64,000 bases of DNA from Agrypnia vestita (GCA_016648135.1 JADDOH010023177.1:30342-94341), one strand, 5' to 3'; shown: positions 33,355-44,196, counted from the stretch's first letter. Notes: generated from the sequence alone by a model not told the origin. Numbers and translations are program-made.

Positions 33355-33907
33355 TGTCACGTCTCGTGGATACAGAGTAATGAATAAAAACACTGGAAAT
33401 TAATTAGCGATTTATTAATTAATAGTTAATTAACTATTCAATCTACAAAGTCACTGAAAACGAATTAAACTTAACGCTAAATTTTAAGTTGTAATTTTTT
33501 GCAATTTATCACTCGTAAATACATTTTGTTATTGCCGAAGTACTTTATTAAATATTAACTAGAACATTCCATCCAATTCTCGCCGCTGCAAACATTTAGG
33601 TAAGAACTTCGCTCGATTGTTCGCTTGATTTTTTGCTCCGACTGGCAACCCCGGCCGTCGCGACTTGCAGCCGCCTTCCAATTGTTTTCACCTATCGCCG
33701 CGGCCGGCTGTATTTATTATTATCTTACTCTCTGGTTTACTCTAGTGTTTAGGAAAAGATTCTCCTGGCTTCTAGGCTTTTCTATGTCTTTCTCGAATGT
33801 TTCAGACATCTCCCGAAGGCATCCCTATGCTGCTCTCGATTCTCCAATAGTTAGTTTAGTTTTAGGAGTTCGGACAGTGCGTAAATTCTTTTTCGCATCT
33901 CGTTACA
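33355..33907 (-). mobile_element. Solo LTR, ATAT-target family, copy 2
   Basis: A 553-bp block begins TGTCACGTCTCG and ends CTCGTTACA on the plus strand, with ATAT on both sides (33351-33354, 33908-33911). Read on the minus strand it shares ordered phrases with the 48494-49088 LTR: CCTAAACACTAGA, GTGATAAATTGC, GCGTT-AGTTTAATTCG. No internal retroelement region flanks it, so it is a solo LTR. It lies wholly inside the foldback transposon and is therefore younger. The 125-codon frame 33625-34002 is inside the LTR and is not a gene. Confidence 0.85.
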
Positions 33908-34264
33908 ATATTGCATGTAAGAAATATTTTTTTATTTTTAGTTTGTCCAAAGTTTTCAAAAACACAGTACTGGATTTTTCCCAGGGGACCAAAATAATCT
34001 GAATATAAAAAACTGGTCCAAAAAAAGAAATAAATTTTTAAATAGTTTTCAGGCGTATTTTAGTGTAATATTATTGATTTGGTGGAATCTCATATGTACA
34101 TATAAAGTATATCGCTTTGAATATTCCAAATCAAACAATACAGATACCTCATTAGTGACATCTGTATTTGATTAGGGGAATAGAAAAGCTTTGCACGCCG
34201 GTGGCGCTGGTGAAAATTACAACATACATGAAATACATACACATACAATAAATCGGGTAACAAG

Positions 34265-34345
34265 CGGGAGATATATAGAGATAAAGATATATATATATAG
34301 ATAGATATATATAGATATCTCTATAGATATAATATATATAACTTA
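34265..34345. repeat. AT/GATA-type microsatellite
   Basis: Runs of GATATATATAGATAGATAT and ATATCTCTATAGATATAATA occur within the foldback element interior. Confidence 0.7.
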
Positions 34346-34599
34346 CAAAAATGTGATAGATGTGGTATTCTATCGTGGGTAGAAATGCTGAACGTTATAT
34401 TGTGTAAAGTGATCACTTAAGCCAGCCGCCATACGATAGGTCGTAACTCCTACGAACACCCAAAAATAAAATACTTCCATACACACTTTCCCATAAAAAA
34501 TATCATTTCGTCTCTGAGACATCTATAATACATCTTGATTATTATTTTTTAATGCCTACTCGCTGTACGTTTTCAAAATATTTCAACTACCTATCTTGT

Positions 34600-34990
34600 T
34601 TCACATTTATTGTCAACAAGTTTTTACAGCTAAGCCGAGAGAGATTCGAAAATTCGTTCTCAGCTCAGAGAATTTAGAAGACACAGCGGGTTGAGAGAAC
34701 AGCCTTCGCGGAACATCTCTCGCCGTAATATTCGTAGAGGCTTTTAAAATGGAGCAACCAAAATTGCTGAGATTAATTACATTTTTCTTTACCATACACT
34801 TAGTATGTCAATGTTCTACAGTATAGTGATTATAAGAATCCAACTGTTGAGTTTAGTTTGTATCACAAACTTGATTTTTCAAAGTTTTTTTGAGTAATCA
34901 ATAATATTTCTTCAAAATCATTGAAATATTTGGCAGATACTTTGTGGTACAACATTAAAATTAAAAATATGTTTTACTTTACTTCATAAT
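34600..34990. other. Unassigned DNA
   Basis: Nothing was recognised. AATCATTGAAATATTTGGCAG near 34917 resembles ATCATTGAATTATTTGGCAG near 40842 and may mark another dispersed repeat. Confidence 0.4.
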
Positions 34991-34999
34991 ATAAATATA

Positions 35000-35390
35000 A
35001 TACGAGAGGCAGTAAAATGATAAATAGAAATATATCAACATTCAACACAACTTTTGGCCAAAGAAGCTTTATCTATTTTGCAACAAAACTCTACAACATC
35101 CTTTCTTCAACCTTTTAAAATGTTGTAAAGATAGAGGGGTTCAAAAAAAGATAAAAGTATGGCTAAATCAAGTCGATGCAGATAAATTAATAGGAGTATT
35201 TAAAACTACGTGGAAAATCAAAAATAGAAAATAAATAGGTATAAACTATTTTCCGTCCGCCTCAGCACAGGAACCCCTAGTGAGGAGGACTAAGAACACA
35301 AGTATCAACAATAACATTATACATACATACTATTATATTAAATATGTACAAATTATATCTGAATAGAACCCAATAAAAAAATAAAAATAC
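35000..35390 (+). pseudogene. CR1/Jockey-type LINE 3'-end relic
   Basis: Translation gives FNTTFGQRSFIYFATKLYNI, then, after a stop, KIEGFKKKIKVWLNQ, and a 3' tail with AATAAAAAAATAAAAATAC. 'GQRSF.Y....LYN.LP......I..FK..LK.WL' is the conserved C terminus of CR1/Jockey-clade reverse transcriptases. One in-frame stop (near 35118) breaks it. The hammerhead motif at 35475 starts right after the tail. Confidence 0.7.
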
Positions 35391-35391
35391 G

Positions 35392-35534
35392 CAATATGAG
35401 TTATTAAATTAATAGATAATAACTCATGATGTGTTGATTATCTTGATGTTATGTCATGAAGTTATTATCTATACCTGATGATGAGAGGGACTGCTCCTCT
35501 CGAAACTATAGTAGTAATTTAATAACTCATATTG
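35392..35534. repeat. 18-bp perfect inverted repeat enclosing a hammerhead
   Basis: CAATATGAGTTATTAAAT (35392-35409) is the exact complement of 35517-35534. Between them lie a second inverted pair, GATAATAACTCATGA/TCATGAAGTTATTATC, and the ribozyme. Confidence 0.8.
35461..35526 (+). ncRNA. Type I hammerhead ribozyme, family D, intact
   Basis: CTGATGA (35475-35481) is followed by a perfect 6-bp stem II GAGAGG/CCTCTC (35483-35488, 35496-35501) with a 7-base loop, then GAAAC (35502-35506). Stem III is the self-complementary ACTATAGT (35505-35512). H17 is A at 35513, giving a GUA cut site. Stem I pairs TAC (35472-35474) with GTA (35514-35516), then an internal loop, then GTTATTA with TAATAAC. 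Every invariant position is present. It is the best-formed hammerhead in the window. Stem III is long enough to fold alone with a 4-base loop. Confidence 0.8.
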
Positions 35535-35767
35535 TGTGTGTATTACAAAGTAAAGTAAAACAAATTTTCAATTATATTTCTTCAATTTCAATTTTTTTTC
35601 AAATTAAAATTAATTTATTTAAAAAATAACATGGACATGAAAAACTTACATTGAAATCCTACATGTTATTACTTTTAATTAATATACATTAAGAAGAATT
35701 CTTATCAAAAATGTAGGAGAATTCTGCCTCGGAAGACCCTCTCAGAGAAATGGAACAGATCAATGTG

Positions 35768-35927
35768 ATATTTAAATACTTTCTATGGAGAAATTGTAGA
35801 ATTCAAAAAATTCTATAAAAAAGTCCGCGACGACATATATCTATATGTTGAGGTTAATACACAAATTGATAAAATATATCTAAAAGTTACTAAAAATCTA
35901 CGCGTGCAAAGCCGAACGGGTAAGCCA
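35768..35927 (+). mobile_element. Helitron H1 3'-half fragment
   Basis: TATTTAAATACTTTCTAT, CGACATATATCTATATGTT, ACACAAATTGATAAAAT and CTAAAAATCTACGCGTGC follow the order of the last 170 bp of the 43801-44196 Helitron. The CTAG terminus has decayed to CAGT. Confidence 0.65.
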
Positions 35928-37445
35928 GTATAACATAAAACAATCAGAAAATTACGTGAAAATTTGAGTTGTTATTTCACAAAACATGGGTCGCAACGGC
36001 GCAATTTCCTTTTAATGAACTCGCCTTTTATGGAAACTGATGTCGACTGTTAATTTTCTTCAGTTTACCGGCATCTGAAAATTTGCATACTGTAATAATT
36101 CTAGCCACTTTCGTCGCTTTATAACGGCCAATTAAATTGTGAACGATAAGATAACAATATGCTAAGCTTCAGTCCTGGGACGGTAGAGGACGATTAAGTG
36201 GAAAGCCATTTAAAATTACGCTGTGAAATAAGCATTTCAGTATTATAAAAACAGTGTAACGTTAAGTACTAAGTGTCAAAACAGCAGTAAAACTCTTGTT
36301 TCGGTAAAGATATGGAGTAATGGAATTTTCTACGGAATCTTGATTATAAAGCAAATAGTTTGTTTGTCTGTAGCAACTTAAATATGAACATGATATTCTG
36401 GTGTCGTGATTTTTTAAAATTATTTTTTTATTTTCGCTTCAAGATGCCAAGAGGTCCTGTTGACGCATATCATGGTTAGCGCCTGTTTGATACGTAATCG
36501 TAACATCCCACGATGCCTAATATTTTCCATCTCACTCTATTTTTTCATTTATTTATTTCAACGGTTACAAAACCTATTACAGTAATTTGATGTTGTACTA
36601 ATTACCTTATAATATAAAATGAGAGAGTAAGTAAAAGTAAGTATAAGATAATAAAGATAAAATACGTAGAATACACAGTCAATATAAAATGACATAATAA
36701 TGTCAAAAGTAAGCATAAAATAGCAGAGATAAAAAAATAATAATAATCACAGAGTAAATATACAATAACAAAAGTATTAAGAAGAAGTAATATATATTCA
36801 ATAGTATGAAAAAGTTTACAAATGTGAATTAATTACAGTTTATGAAATTATGTAGCAACACAGTTAGAAACTAAAATTGACTGCCTTATTTCTCTAAGAA
36901 GTATTTATTGAGATGAGTACGGTAGCGTGTTACATTAGTGTAACACTGAAGATATCCGATATGTGTGCATATTCGTTCCCTAGTGTGTGTAATCTGTTAA
37001 TCGTAGTGTTGGAAGTGCGCAGTATTCGTTTTGTTGCAAAAATAAGTATTTTAGGAACGGGTATGCCTTTGTGGCACGTTGATTGTAATAAGCGATAGGA
37101 GGTCAGCTGCATCCAATCTGTTACTATTAATTATTTTGAATAGAAAAATTAAGTCAGCTATTATACGTCTATCACTCTATTCCATTGATATCGCTCCGTC
37201 CCCCTCTGGCCTGTGGCCAGGGACAGGGTCGCAATCAGTTACCTGTAAAAACGCGTGACGGTCGAATCTCTGTCGCTTGACCTACTGTGTTCGTGATACG
37301 TCGCTGTTAACAAACCGTGCTTACTGCTTACTAGCAGATCAAGCGCATGATTACCATCCAAATCCGGAGACAGTTGTGGCTTCTACAAAAGAAGTCGTGA
37401 CTGTGCTAAAAGACGTCCAACTCCAAGAAGAAAGAAAGTAGATCC
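35928..37445. other. Unassigned DNA
   Basis: TTTCATTTATTTATTTCAAC near 36543 resembles a reversed LINE tail, and the minus frame 36930-37112 could be a trace of one, but no domain can be named. The rest holds nothing recognisable. Confidence 0.35.
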
Positions 37446-37449
37446 TTGC

Positions 37450-37667
37450 AACTAATCTAATCCATATATTTCTTCCAGTTCGAGTTGCGTCTCAACCATA
37501 AAAAAGAACCATTCGATACAGTCCGTACAGGTCCAATTACAGAAGCGAAAAACATCACAAAACACAAAGGCTTGATTGAGTAAATCACACAGATTAATTG
37601 TGACCTCACCGGGAATCGAACCATCAGCGTGAGAAGCCAGTGTCATATCCACTGGACTACGAGGGCC
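37450..37667 (-). mobile_element. tRNA-derived SINE S2, most complete copy
   Basis: On the minus strand a tRNA-like head has an A box TAGTCCAGTGG (37649-37659) and a B box GGTTCGATTCC (37612-37622), joined by ACACTGGCTTCTCACGCTGA. A body (GTGAGGTCACAATTAATCTG, then GATTTACTCAA and TGTAATTGGACCTG) follows. Two more copies lie at 52140-52375. The 66-codon minus frame here is a by-product. Confidence 0.8.
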
Positions 37668-38024
37668 ACCAAAATTAGCTTATACCATCTACAATCTCCA
37701 CGTCAACTTGACTATCTCCAGCTCTTAGCACCGATTTCATCACCAGCGACGCGGTTAAGAAATTTATATTTAAATGTCAAAAAGTAAGCAAATGCGTCAA
37801 AGTATATATTCCAATTTTTCGAAATAAGAGCATGGATATCTCCTGTTTTGTTTCAGGTATTTTTTTCTGACAAGCTTTTTTTACAGTGTTTTTAGTGAAG
37901 TATGAAACATACTATTCTATTAGTAAAAAATATGTAATTGAACAAGGTGTGCCGGCTTCTTCTTGTATATGAATAGTTTTCCAGAATTCCAATGTTTCCT
38001 TTTTCTAAGTACCCTCATTGCAGC

Positions 38025-38250
38025 ACTCATCATAGACTTATTCGCAGATAGAAAGCATATTCTTGAGCAAAAACTTAAAATAATGAATTTATAGGCTTGA
38101 AATCGACGTACAACGCACACGTAAACTCACATACATACACAAACATACACATATACACATACATACATACACACTAAACACATCACCTTTAAGGAACTAA
38201 TTTTATAAATACTATTGTAAGCAATTAATAGATGTATGGAGCAGATATAT
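38025..38250. repeat. Dispersed repeat R1 with CA-rich tract, copy 2
   Basis: It is colinear with 8900-9110, with CATACATACACA-type repeats at 38120-38175 where copy 1 has (CA)n. The SINE S1 copy begins right after it. Confidence 0.7.
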
Positions 38251-38258
38251 TTTTTTGA

Positions 38259-38375
38259 AATAGAGATGTGAACACGGAATACGTGTCACATCAATAATCT
38301 TACTATTTCAAATTAAGCTAAACGCTTGAGCTATGAGAATAGGACTAACTTGCTGGTCTGGAGTGATGTACATGA
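38259..38375 (-). mobile_element. SINE S1, body copy
   Basis: The minus strand carries the head's last bases (TCACTCCAGACCAGCAAG), AGTCCTATTCTCATAGC, AAGCGTTTAGCTTAATTTG and GATGTGACACGTATTCCGTG. Most of the tRNA-like head is missing. Confidence 0.75.
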
Positions 38376-38869
38376 GTCCGAATTTTTTTTTATGATTGAT
38401 GAACTATGATTTAAAATAGCAACATTATATAAAATGCGTTTCCATTTAATAAAAAAATGAAAAATCATAAAACAAGTTGATTAATTCTCATTTTGTACTG
38501 CCGACATGTTAACACGTTTACACTTTAAATTTATTTTTTATAAAGTGACAATATATTTTTTAATTTCCTTAACTACTAAATCATTTCGTTTTTATGTGTG
38601 CTAAAAATAAATAAATAATCAAGCCTTTCATCATATTCAAAACAAGGGATGTCGTATTTTTTGGCCACTGCCTTCCGCACGCATACCTCCTCGGTGATTT
38701 ATGGTGCTACTAAATTATCCAGGAACACGCCATGCGGGTCATAGTCTCTGATCAGTTTATTCAGAATCTATATATCATCAGCTCATCGAGGTCATCTGGA
38801 GAGCTTCGGCCCAATCTTACATCTGATACCTGTAACTTTGATATTTATGTGATTCAACTTTATTATGAT

Positions 38870-38910
38870 TTTATTTATTGATGTGTAACATCTTTACGCT
38901 CAGTTTATGG
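38870..38910. repeat. Short dispersed repeat (second copy near 39578-39612)
   Basis: GATGTGTAACATCTTTACGC is present here and again near 39578, followed by TCAGTTTATGGGAGT and TCGGTTCATAGGAGT. The two copies bracket the hammerhead insertion by several hundred bases. Origin unknown. Confidence 0.6.
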
Positions 38911-39023
38911 GAGTTATTTCTTGAATGCGACGACGGAATGCTGCAACAGGAAGTAGGAATGAAAACATGTTCCGATTTCGAATTCATTAATTTTATTCGG
39001 CATATTCAACTTTAACTTTAGGC

Positions 39024-39225
39024 ATGTCCTTAGGTTTTCACGGCCGTTCAGAATCTTCTGTGTATAATTTTCTGGGATATTCTGCCGTATATATGTGCCC
39101 TCTCTGGCCAACGTTTCGGATCCCATTGCTGGGTCCAACATCAGCTCTGATGATGGACCCTGCAATGGGATCCGAAACGTTGGCCAGAGAGGTCATATAT
39201 ACATGTCAGAATATCCCAGAAAACT
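39024..39225. mobile_element. Hammerhead-bearing element, family A, palindromic copy
   Basis: The unit starts ATGTCCTTAGGTTTTCACGG, the same 5' boundary as the 23460 copy. It contains two family A motifs head to head: a minus one (GTTTC at 39113-39117) and a plus one (CTGATGA at 39147-39153). Flanks AACTTTAACTTTAGGC (39008-39023) and AACATTAACATTAAGC (39226-39241) match at 13 of 16 and look like an aged target duplication. The surrounding sequence has an uninterrupted relative at 61258-61350 with one copy of that site (AACTTTGACATTAGGC), which supports insertion here. Confidence 0.8.
39136..39200 (+). ncRNA. Hammerhead ribozyme, family A, plus copy of the palindrome
   Basis: CTGATGA, GGACCC/GGGATCC stem II, GAAAC (39174-39178), ACGT, H17 = T; predicted cut after 39181. 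Stem I begins GCT/GGC with one G-U pair. The core is intact. The facing minus copy has CTGATGT and should be inactive. Confidence 0.65.
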
Positions 39226-39922
39226 AACATTAACATTAAGCGTCAGAAGAAAATGTCAAATTCGATGTTCAATTTAGATTTCTAATGTCTTTAGATAACT
39301 TTGGTTTAGAAAAACACTATTATACAAAAATAATGTACGTACAACATATATTTTATAGATTCTGATATAAAATAATTGTAATAGAATTTGATTCTAAATG
39401 AAGCGATTTAATAATATACCTGTTAAAAAAATATATAAATAAAATCACTTGTTATATATTCATATGAATGTTTAATGGTACCTACCTACATTTTTGGTTT
39501 GAAACCACTTTTTTGGGTTTTTTCACACGATTCTTAACTTTTCGTAGAGAGTATATAAATAAATTTTTTGAAATTTTTGATGTGTAACATCTTTACGCTC
39601 GGTTCATAGGAGTCGCAAACTTTTTTAACGACTCGTAAAGAAGTATGAGGCTTCTTGAAAAATCGTAGTACTCGCTCAATTTTTTAATGAATATTATTTA
39701 ATTTATAAATTTTATTTTTTCATAAATTTAATTTATTTTAATACCAACCCGGTGCTAGATGGCTACTTCATGATCTCTAGGAACCTTATAAACTAAAGAA
39801 CTAAAGAAAATGTGTTAAAAGTTGACACCAATTACTATTGTAACTGCTAAACAGGGGCGTATACCGAAACTTGACTTTTACGGGGCGATTTTTTGTGAAC
39901 AATGTGTTGTGTGCCGATATAT

Positions 39923-40260
39923 TGGTGACGATCAGTGATATCTTGGCAAGAAAGTGACAAAATTATATGAGTCTTTTCACGCTAGACAGTAATGCAACAA
40001 TAATCTTGACGTCAGTGACGAATAGTATCGGTTACGTACACCGTGCGCAGAGTATTGTTTAAATTGATGTAAATTCAACACAATTCTAACATATCCTGTG
40101 GAATCTTTGCAAAAAATTCTAGTAACGTGAATTAGTGCGAACCTGTGTGAAATATTTTAGAAACAATGATTGTGGAATTACGATTTAAATTAGTGTCCAG
40201 TGACTTTGTGTAATAAATAAAATAAAGTTTCTTGGCTCCCGCAGCAACGATCTCATGACA
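39923..40260 (+). mobile_element. Solo LTR, ATAT-target family, copy 3
   Basis: A 338-bp block begins TGGTGACGATC and ends CTCATGACA, with ATAT on both sides (39919-39922, 40261-40264). GTGTCCAGTGA, AATAAAATAAAGTTT and GGCTCCCGCAGC near the 3' end parallel the same region of the 975- and 49088-ending LTRs. No internal region follows. Confidence 0.75.
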
Positions 40261-40264
40261 ATAT

Positions 40265-40890
40265 TTTATAATTCGAGCTCGAATTCATTGCGGTGACTAA
40301 GCGAACCTAATTTATATTTATTCCCTGCAGTCACGCTACTACCCCGATAGCTGTGTCGAAAGGATTAAATTAATTGTCTAGCGAATGTGTTAACAAGGGA
40401 TGAAAAAGAGCGCAAACCTCTATCACAGAAACCTTCAATTTCATTTTAACGTTCGGTTTTCAAATAATAAAATGGCTGTTCTGAACATGAACGACGATGG
40501 AAAAATACACCATTAAAATAGAATATATTTTATATGAGGTTTCGCGAGTACATTGTGTGACTATGCGTCTAAAAGGCGTAATGCTTTATAGAAAGTTCAT
40601 AAGTGGAGATGTTTTATATAAATAATTGGATTGTTAAGGGTATTTATTACTTGTTGATAGCAGAGAGAAATAAATATTTCAACGAAACAAAAAAACATCG
40701 TTTGAACTTAAAGTAAAACTCACACGATATTTGAAGCAACCGATATAAAATACAGGACGAGACAGGACTTAATATAATATGTATTTTTTAACAGGAGTTT
40801 TCTCTAGATAAAAGCAAATGGTGGGAAAACTTCTTTAACATCATTGAATTATTTGGCAGTGACTTTATGTTGCAACATTTTAATTTAAAA
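40265..40890. other. Unassigned DNA
   Basis: GAAGCAACCGATATAAAAT near 40732 also occurs near 30311, a hint of a further dispersed repeat. No gene was recognised. Confidence 0.4.
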
Positions 40891-40965
40891 TTAGCCGTAT
40901 ATCCGTGAAAAATCATGGGACATAATAGAAAACCATTTGTTTTTTAAACTGACCTTATTCGCTTC
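40891..40965 (-). mobile_element. Helitron H2 3'-end fragment
   Basis: The minus strand ends with GTCCCATGATTTTTCACGGA, then TATACGGCTAA. The CTAA terminus preceded by an imperfect hairpin and the AAATGGTTTTCTAT text match the 60.5-kb copy. Confidence 0.6.
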
Positions 40966-41048
40966 TAACAAAACCTAAATATAATAAAATAATAATATGA
41001 ATATGTTAAGATCGTTTAATTTGGTGGGAGCTGACCATGTCTGTTGTC

Positions 41049-41174
41049 TGGAAGACTTTTTGGGTGTTCATAGGGCTTACGACATATATTACGGCTGGCT
41101 TAAGTGATCACTTATGATTACGATAGGTCGTAAGCCCTATGAACACCCAAAAAGACTATACCTATATATCTTGA
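41049..41174. mobile_element. Compact foldback of the long-TIR family, copy 3
   Basis: GACTTTTTGGGTGTTCATAG with GGCTTACGAC (30 nt) is exactly mirrored on the right arm, about 126 bp in all. The right tip ATCTTGA is followed by TAA, as expected for a TWA duplication. Most of the interior has been lost. Confidence 0.75.
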
Positions 41175-41339
41175 TAAACGATGTTCTCCTGGGGCTAAAA
41201 TCCAGTAAAATGTGTTCTTGATAAATTTGAACAAATTCAAAATTTTCTTAATATTTTTATGTTCTCTAATTAAAGTCTAATTAATTTGCTTCAGTTTTTC
41301 AAGAAATTGGAATTAAATTTCACAGAAAATAACTTACTT

Positions 41340-41560
41340 TATCACTTACCATTAGGCCCTTTCCCAATGGGGGTAGGCAGAAAGGATAGAGCACCACAAT
41401 TTTCTGTCCTGACACCCAACTCTCGCTTCATCCATATTCACACATCTTTGCATACAACCTCGACGATTGTTGACGTTCCTAACAGGATCGTCCTAAGGTA
41501 TTTGGTTAAGCTGGTCATGTCACGTCATCTGCAGTTATCCTCTCTTTCTGGTGCCAACGC
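41340..41560 (-). pseudogene. LINE family L1 3'-end fragment
   Basis: The minus strand gives DDPVRNVNNRRGCMQRCVNM, DEARVGCQDRKLWCSILSAYP and stops in the family's 3' end. It matches the C terminus seen at 13.9 and 53.0 kb. The 118-codon plus frame over it is a shadow. Confidence 0.75.
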
Positions 41561-43800
41561 CACGACCATTACCGCAGTTTTGTGTATTACTTTTATAAAG
41601 TTCAAAACCTCTAAAGCAAACCTTTATTTCATGAAATCATAAGTCATTTATAAAAAGATGTGAAAATTTGGATTTTCTTAAAAATATTTGTACGCACAGT
41701 ACGAATATTTCGCGTACGAAGTAGGCAGTTCCCACTGTGCGCCCAGAAATGGGAACACCTGTTTAGTCAATGGATATGTCTAAGAAGGTGTTCCCATTTC
41801 TGGAAGAAAGCCAGGAACTCATTTTCCAGAAATCTCCCAAGTACATGCTTCACAATCTGATGGATATTGGTTACATAAGGAAATCTTAGCAGCGCAGCTT
41901 TTTATTTTAGAAATATAAAGAAATCAAAAAATATATTTAGAATTTAACAGATATTCCCTCTCTCTGAATTTCAGTGGTAATACCTTCCCAATAGTTAATT
42001 AACAATATTTTCTATTAGCTTGTACCTTACGCACGTATTAGTTCAAACACGATATTAACGCGATTTGGATAGAATTATGTCACGGGAAAGAATGCTACCG
42101 TTCCAGGAATTAAACTGTCAAAAACACCCTGTTTTTAAAACAATTACTAATACAGTAATTATATGACTAATATTTTTGAAGAATTGACTAATTTTTCACA
42201 CAAAAATATTTTACAAGTGAGCTTTTAGTTTATTTCATCTGCAAAATATATTAAAAACATATTAAGTAATTCAGCTAAATTCGAAATTCATAGGCGCCTG
42301 AAACTCGCACAGTTCCGCTTCATAAATACATAATTGAATGAAATTTGAGATTAATTTTAAAGCTAAGTTTAATTAAATTTAAACAAAACAAGTCTGATTC
42401 AATTACATGCAAGGATCCTGTCAAAAATATTTAGAAAATTTCATTGAAATTGGTTAAATATAATAATAATTTTTAACACTATTGTTATTAACTATAATTA
42501 TGAGATAATTAAAAAATATATGTACTTTCTGATATCACAAGTCGTACAGTTGGAAGGATTTTTGAAAATCGTTTTAAAAATTTCGTGGTGGACATAAAAT
42601 GACCTACGCCATTAAACGCGCGAGGCGGGGCGCTGGACACCGTGACCGTCAACACTACTAATGGTCTTGACACCATTGGACGAGTATGATCGGACTGGAA
42701 TTGGATTGGATCGGGATCGAGCGATGATTTCGGACGATTTTTTATGTTAAACGGAACTTTTGAACGTTTTCTTGTTTTATGAAAATGGGACTTCGTGCTA
42801 TAAAAACCAAGTGAATACAGATACACACGAGGAATGAAATCAGTTTGCAGAGTATATCCAACCATAAAACCATAAAGTAACCAAAAAAAGCACGGCTCCG
42901 TGCCACTCGCGCCTTTTTTCCCATCATTCCGTTTTTCACCTTTCGATCGATTAGAAGCATTTATCATGTATGCTAGCAGTTAAGCAATCGGCGATTGCTG
43001 TTTACGCCACCTTGGGTATCTGGAATTAGCCATCGACTATACTTGCCACTGCCCGGCTGAAAGTGACCACTGCGCGGCTATTAGTGTCTGCGATTGACTA
43101 TTGCCATTTTTTTTGATTTGGCTATTTTTTTAAACTGTAATGACAAAATTACGCACTGCATACTGCGTTTTTGAAGGAGTCATAATATAGCTGATCTGTC
43201 GCCGTGTACGCGTTCGAGTTTGATACATTTATAACCAAACGTATATTGTTACCTAGAAATTTAACGTCAGAAATGTAATAGCCGTCAAAAAAAAAAATGA
43301 CTTAAGAAAATTGATCTAGTTTTAAAGTGACACGAACGTTAAATTATGTACATAAATAATTCTACACGTTAAATAATTTAATATACTTTAAAATAATCTG
43401 CACCTCGTTTCTTAAAGAAGTTATTGAATTGTTTTTTTTTAAGCTGGCAATGGTAAAAATATTTAATGCAGATCTACCGCAATCAGAATCTAGATGCTAA
43501 ATTTCACGCCTAACCTCAATTAATATTTGCAAACACCCTTAATATTTTTAATGGTTTATCTATGTCCACTTCTATTTATTATTATTCTTATACAAAGGTG
43601 ATAGGTATATGTGTACAACATATTTATTTTATAAATTTTTAGACATGATCGATATGATTATGATTGTGTGATGTTTCCCTACAGAAATAAATGGCTTATT
43701 GTATCGTTAAAAATAAATAACATATGTATAAATTAATGCCAAATTTGGACTAAATCGGTTAATAATTGGATTAACTGTGAATTTGCTCATTTTTATCTCA
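41561..43800. other. Unassigned DNA
   Basis: No domain or repeat was recognised. The 152-codon minus frame 42509-42967 overlaps another frame and shows no family features. 42960-43110 is somewhat richer in GC and has GCGATTG and CGGCT phrases repeated irregularly. Confidence 0.4.
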
Positions 43801-44196
43801 TCTCTACTTATATATAAAGAGGTAAAGTTTATAAGTTTGGATGTAGGAGGTAGTCTCCGAAACTACTAATCCGATTTCAAAAATTCTTTCACCAATGTTT
43901 AGAACGACCTTTAGTTATATTATCCACTTAAAATAAATGGGCTTTCCGTTGTGACCTATTTTACAACTAAAATCGACGATAAAATGGTTGAGCGATGCGT
44001 TTTTTATGAACGCTGCCTTAACGGTAAGAGATATTTAAATACTTTCTATAGAGAAGTCGTAGAACCTTAAAAGTTGTATAAAAAAGTTTGCAACGACATA
44101 TATCTATATGTTAAGGTTAATTAATACACAAATTGATAAAATATGAATAAAATTTACTAAAAATCCACGCGTACGAAGCCGCGCGGGCACAGCTAG
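43801..44196 (+). mobile_element. Non-autonomous Helitron H1, full-length
   Basis: The 5' end TCTCTACTTATATATAAAGA and the 3' end ...GGGCACAGCTAG are bordered by A (43800) and T (44197), the canonical A|T insertion of Helitrons with no target duplication. Just before the end, CCACGCG and CGCGCGG (one mismatch) form the expected 3' hairpin. At 396 bp it has no Rep/helicase gene and relies on an autonomous relative. A decayed copy is at 35768-35927. Confidence 0.85.

Larger units (their letters stand above)
32875..34538. mobile_element. Long-TIR foldback transposon, copy 2, with nested insertions
   Basis: Left end TCAAGATATATATATTATAG and right end ...CTATAATACATCTTGA are inverted, and the homology runs about 180 bp inward (TACGGCTGGCTTAAGTGATC at both ends). 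TTA flanks both tips (32872-32874, 34539-34541), and the 41-kb copy is followed by TAA, so a TWA 3-bp duplication is likely. That would fit PIF/Harbinger, but the tips do not show its usual GGG start. A LINE fragment and a solo LTR lie inside. No transposase is left. Removing the LTR and its duplication leaves about 1.1 kb. Confidence 0.75.

Noticed and set aside
33625..34002. 125-codon plus frame
   Set aside because: It starts inside a solo LTR that has its own target duplication and runs past its end; composition shows no family.
37600..37667. Candidate tRNA gene on the minus strand
   Set aside because: It is the head of SINE S2, repeated at 52.1-52.4 kb with a common body.
41286..41642. 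118-codon plus frame
   Set aside because: It is the antisense shadow of a LINE family L1 relic.
42509..42967. 152-codon minus-strand frame, the longest outside transposons
   Set aside because: No domain, signal or repeat family is visible, another frame overlaps it, and no exon structure or promoter supports it.
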